Part shown: positions 23,801 through 24,787 of the stretch, in pieces
Layout of the letters: each line of letters begins with the position of its first letter
How positions within the stretch are numbered: position 1 is the first letter of the stretch
Source of the DNA: Baffinella frigidus
Taxonomy: Eukaryota > Cryptophyceae > Cryptomonadales > Baffinellaceae
Reading direction: 5' to 3'
DNA: 24,787 bases
NCBI GenBank assembly: GCA_026770585.1
Contig: MU647982.1
Coordinates: 1 to 24,787, forward strand
Translations under genes and position numbers: made by a program
The notes under the pieces: generated by a model
Databases searched by the model: none
What the model was told of the DNA's origin: nothing
What the model saw: only the letters and a program-made list of their open reading frames with translations

Positions 23801-24101
23801 GTTGCACGACGATGAGGCTGCCGACATGGGGTGGGTAGCGTGGAGCGGTGTGCCCCCGAACCAGTGTGTCCTACAGAATGCAATGCTGCCAGATGGCGGC
23901 GGAGAGATCATGGACAACGGAGTCTACGCATTGTGTCAAACATCTGGCGACCCTACGACCATACGATGGAAACACCGACTCGACCAAACAGAGTCCTACG
24001 GCATCGAAACCATCAACCCCGAGTTTGTGTGTGACTCGTGCGAAGGTGGGTTCGCCTTTTCTACCAATTATGTCGACTACACAAACGAACTCGCTGTGTA
24101 G
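20874..24101 (+). CDS. Cysteine-rich secreted protein with TNFR-like modules (body of the third gene)
   Basis: The frame is open from 20760 to TAG 24099-24101; ATG 20874 is the first Met. The sequence upstream of that Met still looks like protein, so 20874 is probably internal. I favour a start at 20595 with an intron, giving about 1136 aa. About 20900-21680 is a low-Cys domain with beta-strand patterns that I do not recognise. From about 21680 Cys-rich modules begin: CKPGYTRAPETG, CQCGQGY, CTLCRQCAVHEYINTYC, and repeated C..C....C..G(Y/W)....C.GGT units (about 22630-22970). Ephrin-type units follow (CSRCPYGYSG, CEPCPANTYYG, about 23550-23640). The last 100 residues (WVAWSGVPPNQC onward) are again unassigned. 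There is no C-terminal membrane segment. CAVHEY matches CAVNEY in the giant protein's tail, so the two are related by a shared module. An extracellular location is expected; the function is unknown. Confidence 0.85.
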   Translation: MDIDPHLSPLTRFQNCANTAPLHCVTYRYTVTVASITYTVPIASSTLRFIMEPVYRLANWGTNSESMPSKFSNTAAGMFEESGLAYPFPLMFDTVVAADGPQMGTFNEMFICGNENRWHAFLTLHTGPFMESRWFRKVFVKTSGRNVQNWKYLSTRSPNVEVRVRYGPRDQECIHILSDDDSLEVRTDELVVWRISGAYYVFTAPETITCMWISLKASTTCDIRKATEQDHTFENPVFPAKMNPLQVNTLHADEVILHTSIMEPHTIVSCKPGYTRAPETGPILACIDQFHIHCTSRDFHAIVTSCSDKEIALRCFSTTVSTAKFQACFEKEVYFCQNLEMVGLATFSIKSLEQELSAMCQSSKLAHSCDYTMYYDVEHLECQPVRKCGVTSSDIAPEAVSFHRQLYGSGNSYKGQCQCGQGYMVNVVDQSTCTLCRQCAVHEYINTYCSTEWQLLLGESDAADQGGLHTALTAVETECLPCMEDHCTPGNYSHCTSSESQVCTECLCSNPCGVNSEYCFVDDTVCDGSGFENHGATCLPYTEENICPDGTYSALSAFTRNLPDGKAFVLHANTEADSRAVIQSLVCVPCTYVECGKGLQWPGCHGGTDRENPRPEPCSADLRPRVDDTYGTDTSRWIAKSPPNTGPEFDCSWECLQHYHRTGAACVDCRKLETCAEGYVRRVCHGGTNTEMFTPDCIQCHHSYGYGQAPNAPPCALGYHIQRCTGTGYTGIELDPVALASDITRADTCVACMAETVKVTGGCAVGEFWEQCDGWGSVDTGTCVGCAGRVPDNGLAVDGPNCAFTCDAGFYRTSDHQCKSCTTNVFPYCASDISLSDAEQRYTLDVCNSVGRKTDAACRCMPGYGVAAGQATFLHPRCTACNRFEVSTGDVGECSRCPYGYSGATRTGSPVCEPCPANTYYGRDNFDTTNPTILETAGCMTCDAGTDGLLASTTCHACPNGEMAVARPFTCYVLGRLHDDEAADMGWVAWSGVPPNQCVLQNAMLPDGGGEIMDNGVYALCQTSGDPTTIRWKHRLDQTESYGIETINPEFVCDSCEGGFAFSTNYVDYTNELAV

Positions 24102-24107
24102 AGAGTG

Positions 24108-24140
24108 AATACAAGTGTCTAAATATAAATACAAGTGTCT
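24108..24140. repeat. 13-bp direct repeat just after the third gene
   Basis: AATACAAGTGTCT occurs at 24108-24120 and 24128-24140, separated by AAATATA. It begins six bases after the stop codon, so it lies in the presumed 3' UTR and could be involved in 3'-end formation. No AATAAA signal is nearby. Confidence 0.8.
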
Positions 24141-24188
24141 CTGTTGTGGTAGACGGCCTGGTTTTTGAGTTAGGGGTTTTTTCGAAGT

Positions 24189-24347
24189 GCGAGGAAACCG
24201 GTCGATTTTGACAAGGTTTTTACTACAGGTTGGGTCGATTTTCGGTTTTTACTACAGGCTGGGTCGATTTCGGTTTTTACTACAGGCTAGGTCGATTTTC
24301 GGTTTTTACTACAGGCTAGGTCGATTTTCGTAGCCGCGAGGAAACCG
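24189..24347. repeat. 29-bp tandem array flanked by a 12-bp direct repeat
   Basis: Four copies of GGTTTTTACTACAGG followed by CT(A/G)GGTCGATTTTC start at 24215, 24244, 24272 and 24301 (period 28-29 bp). The array is bracketed by identical GCGAGGAAACCG sequences at 24189-24200 and 24336-24347. No coding sequence crosses it convincingly. The period resembles that of the 5' flank arrays (28-30 bp), though the sequence does not. Confidence 0.85.
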
Positions 24348-24647
24348 CGAGATTCGGTCTGGTTCTCGAGTTACAGAAATGTCCAATGTCCGTACTCGAA
24401 CCGAAAAAAAAATAACCGACGGATAAGGTTTTTTATAGACTGAATGACACATACGGAATTCGTCATCGGCGTCAGATTTTTCGAAACATGATGCATTATA
24501 GGCCGTTTTGGGATCGCTTATAGCGACTTTTTGTACCAGGATCCTGTAGCGGACCACATCGCCGTAGGGCGGAGAACCACGACATGTAATCAAAAACCCG
24601 GTTTCCACAGAACCCCCCAGGCCGGGGCAAAAACGCCGGTCGACCCA
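24348..24647. other. Non-coding stretch, nothing recognised
   Basis: This 300-base interval has mixed composition, with an A-run (24403-24412) and a more GC-rich part (about 24555-24645). Short open frames exist on the minus strand but show no domain, signal peptide or Cys pattern like the neighbouring genes. I see no RNA gene. Confidence 0.4.
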
Positions 24648-24673
24648 GGATATAATCTTCCAAGATTATATCC
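24648..24673. repeat. Inverted repeat with 12-bp arms
   Basis: GGATATAATCTT is followed by CC and then its exact reverse complement AAGATTATATCC. The 2-nt spacer makes it nearly a perfect palindrome, so it could be a dyad binding site, a cruciform or the arm end of a small element. It is too AT-rich for an intrinsic terminator of bacterial type. Confidence 0.85.
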
Positions 24674-24718
24674 ACCCTCCTATTAGAGTAAAAACGAAAA
24701 AACGATTTTACTTTTCTC

Positions 24719-24749
24719 ATATACGACCACATATCTCGGTATATACGAC

Positions 24750-24787
<38 letters not shown>
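24719..24787. repeat. 16-bp direct repeat leading into an (AT)n microsatellite
   Basis: ATATACGACCACATAT occurs at 24719-24734 and 24741-24756. From 24753 the sequence is pure alternating A/T to the end of the window (35 bases or more). The dinucleotide run continues beyond the visible sequence. Confidence 0.9.

Noticed and set aside
24189-24347. CRISPR-like array
   Set aside because: The 29-bp units are directly adjacent with no unique spacers, there are only four, and the surrounding genes are eukaryotic-type. It is a simple tandem repeat.
24309-24732. Two overlapping minus-strand frames (99 and 78 codons) in the 3' flank
   Set aside because: One runs into the 29-bp repeat array and the other covers the palindrome. 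Neither has a recognisable domain or a composition like the neighbouring genes. A small real gene cannot be excluded, but nothing supports it.

Overview
The window reads as DNA from a unicellular eukaryote (a protist or microalga) or, less likely, a large DNA virus of one. All three coding units are on the + strand. They encode cysteine-rich extracellular mosaics built from ephrin-receptor-type (GCC2/GCC3) repeats, CUB-like, LamG/concanavalin-A-like, discoidin-like, RCC1-like and TNFR-like modules. This vocabulary is typical of eukaryotic secreted proteins. I see no Shine-Dalgarno sequences, no bacterial genes and no viral hallmark gene. The standard genetic code fits: the genes end in TGA, TGA and TAG, and TGG encodes Trp throughout. 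I cannot name the species.

Layout. Bases 1-597 are AT-rich, apparently non-coding, and full of degenerate 28-46 bp tandem repeats. From about 598 to 2313 lies a 5'-truncated secreted-protein gene. It enters its LamG-like domain in the middle, directly out of the AT-rich repeats, so it is probably a gene fragment. Bases 2483-20518 are one uninterrupted reading frame of 6011 codons: a signal peptide, five CUB-like domains separated by ephrin-type Cys repeats, a glycine-rich domain, a shortened LamG-like domain, a possible carbohydrate-binding beta-sandwich, more Cys repeats, an RCC1-like propeller, an unassigned region, a LamG-like pair and a TNFR-like tail. No transmembrane segment is evident, so it is probably a secreted giant. 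Only 76 bp later, 30 bp behind a TATA box, comes a third gene (20595-24101). Its signal-peptide leader is separated from its cysteine-rich body by an in-frame TAA, best explained by a short spliceosomal intron. Bases 24102-24787 are a repeat-rich AT-rich flank with a 29-bp array, a 12-bp-arm inverted repeat and an (AT)n microsatellite.

How the genes relate. The first gene shares the LamG-like module and ephrin-type repeats with the giant gene. The third gene shares the TNFR-like Cys module with the giant gene's C-terminus. The window therefore looks like a small tandem cluster of module-shuffled surface or matrix proteins. Repeat expansion inside the giant gene is recent at nucleotide level: two adjacent 162-bp units differ at one base. 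A role in adhesion, cell covering, recognition or (if viral) a fibre is inference only.
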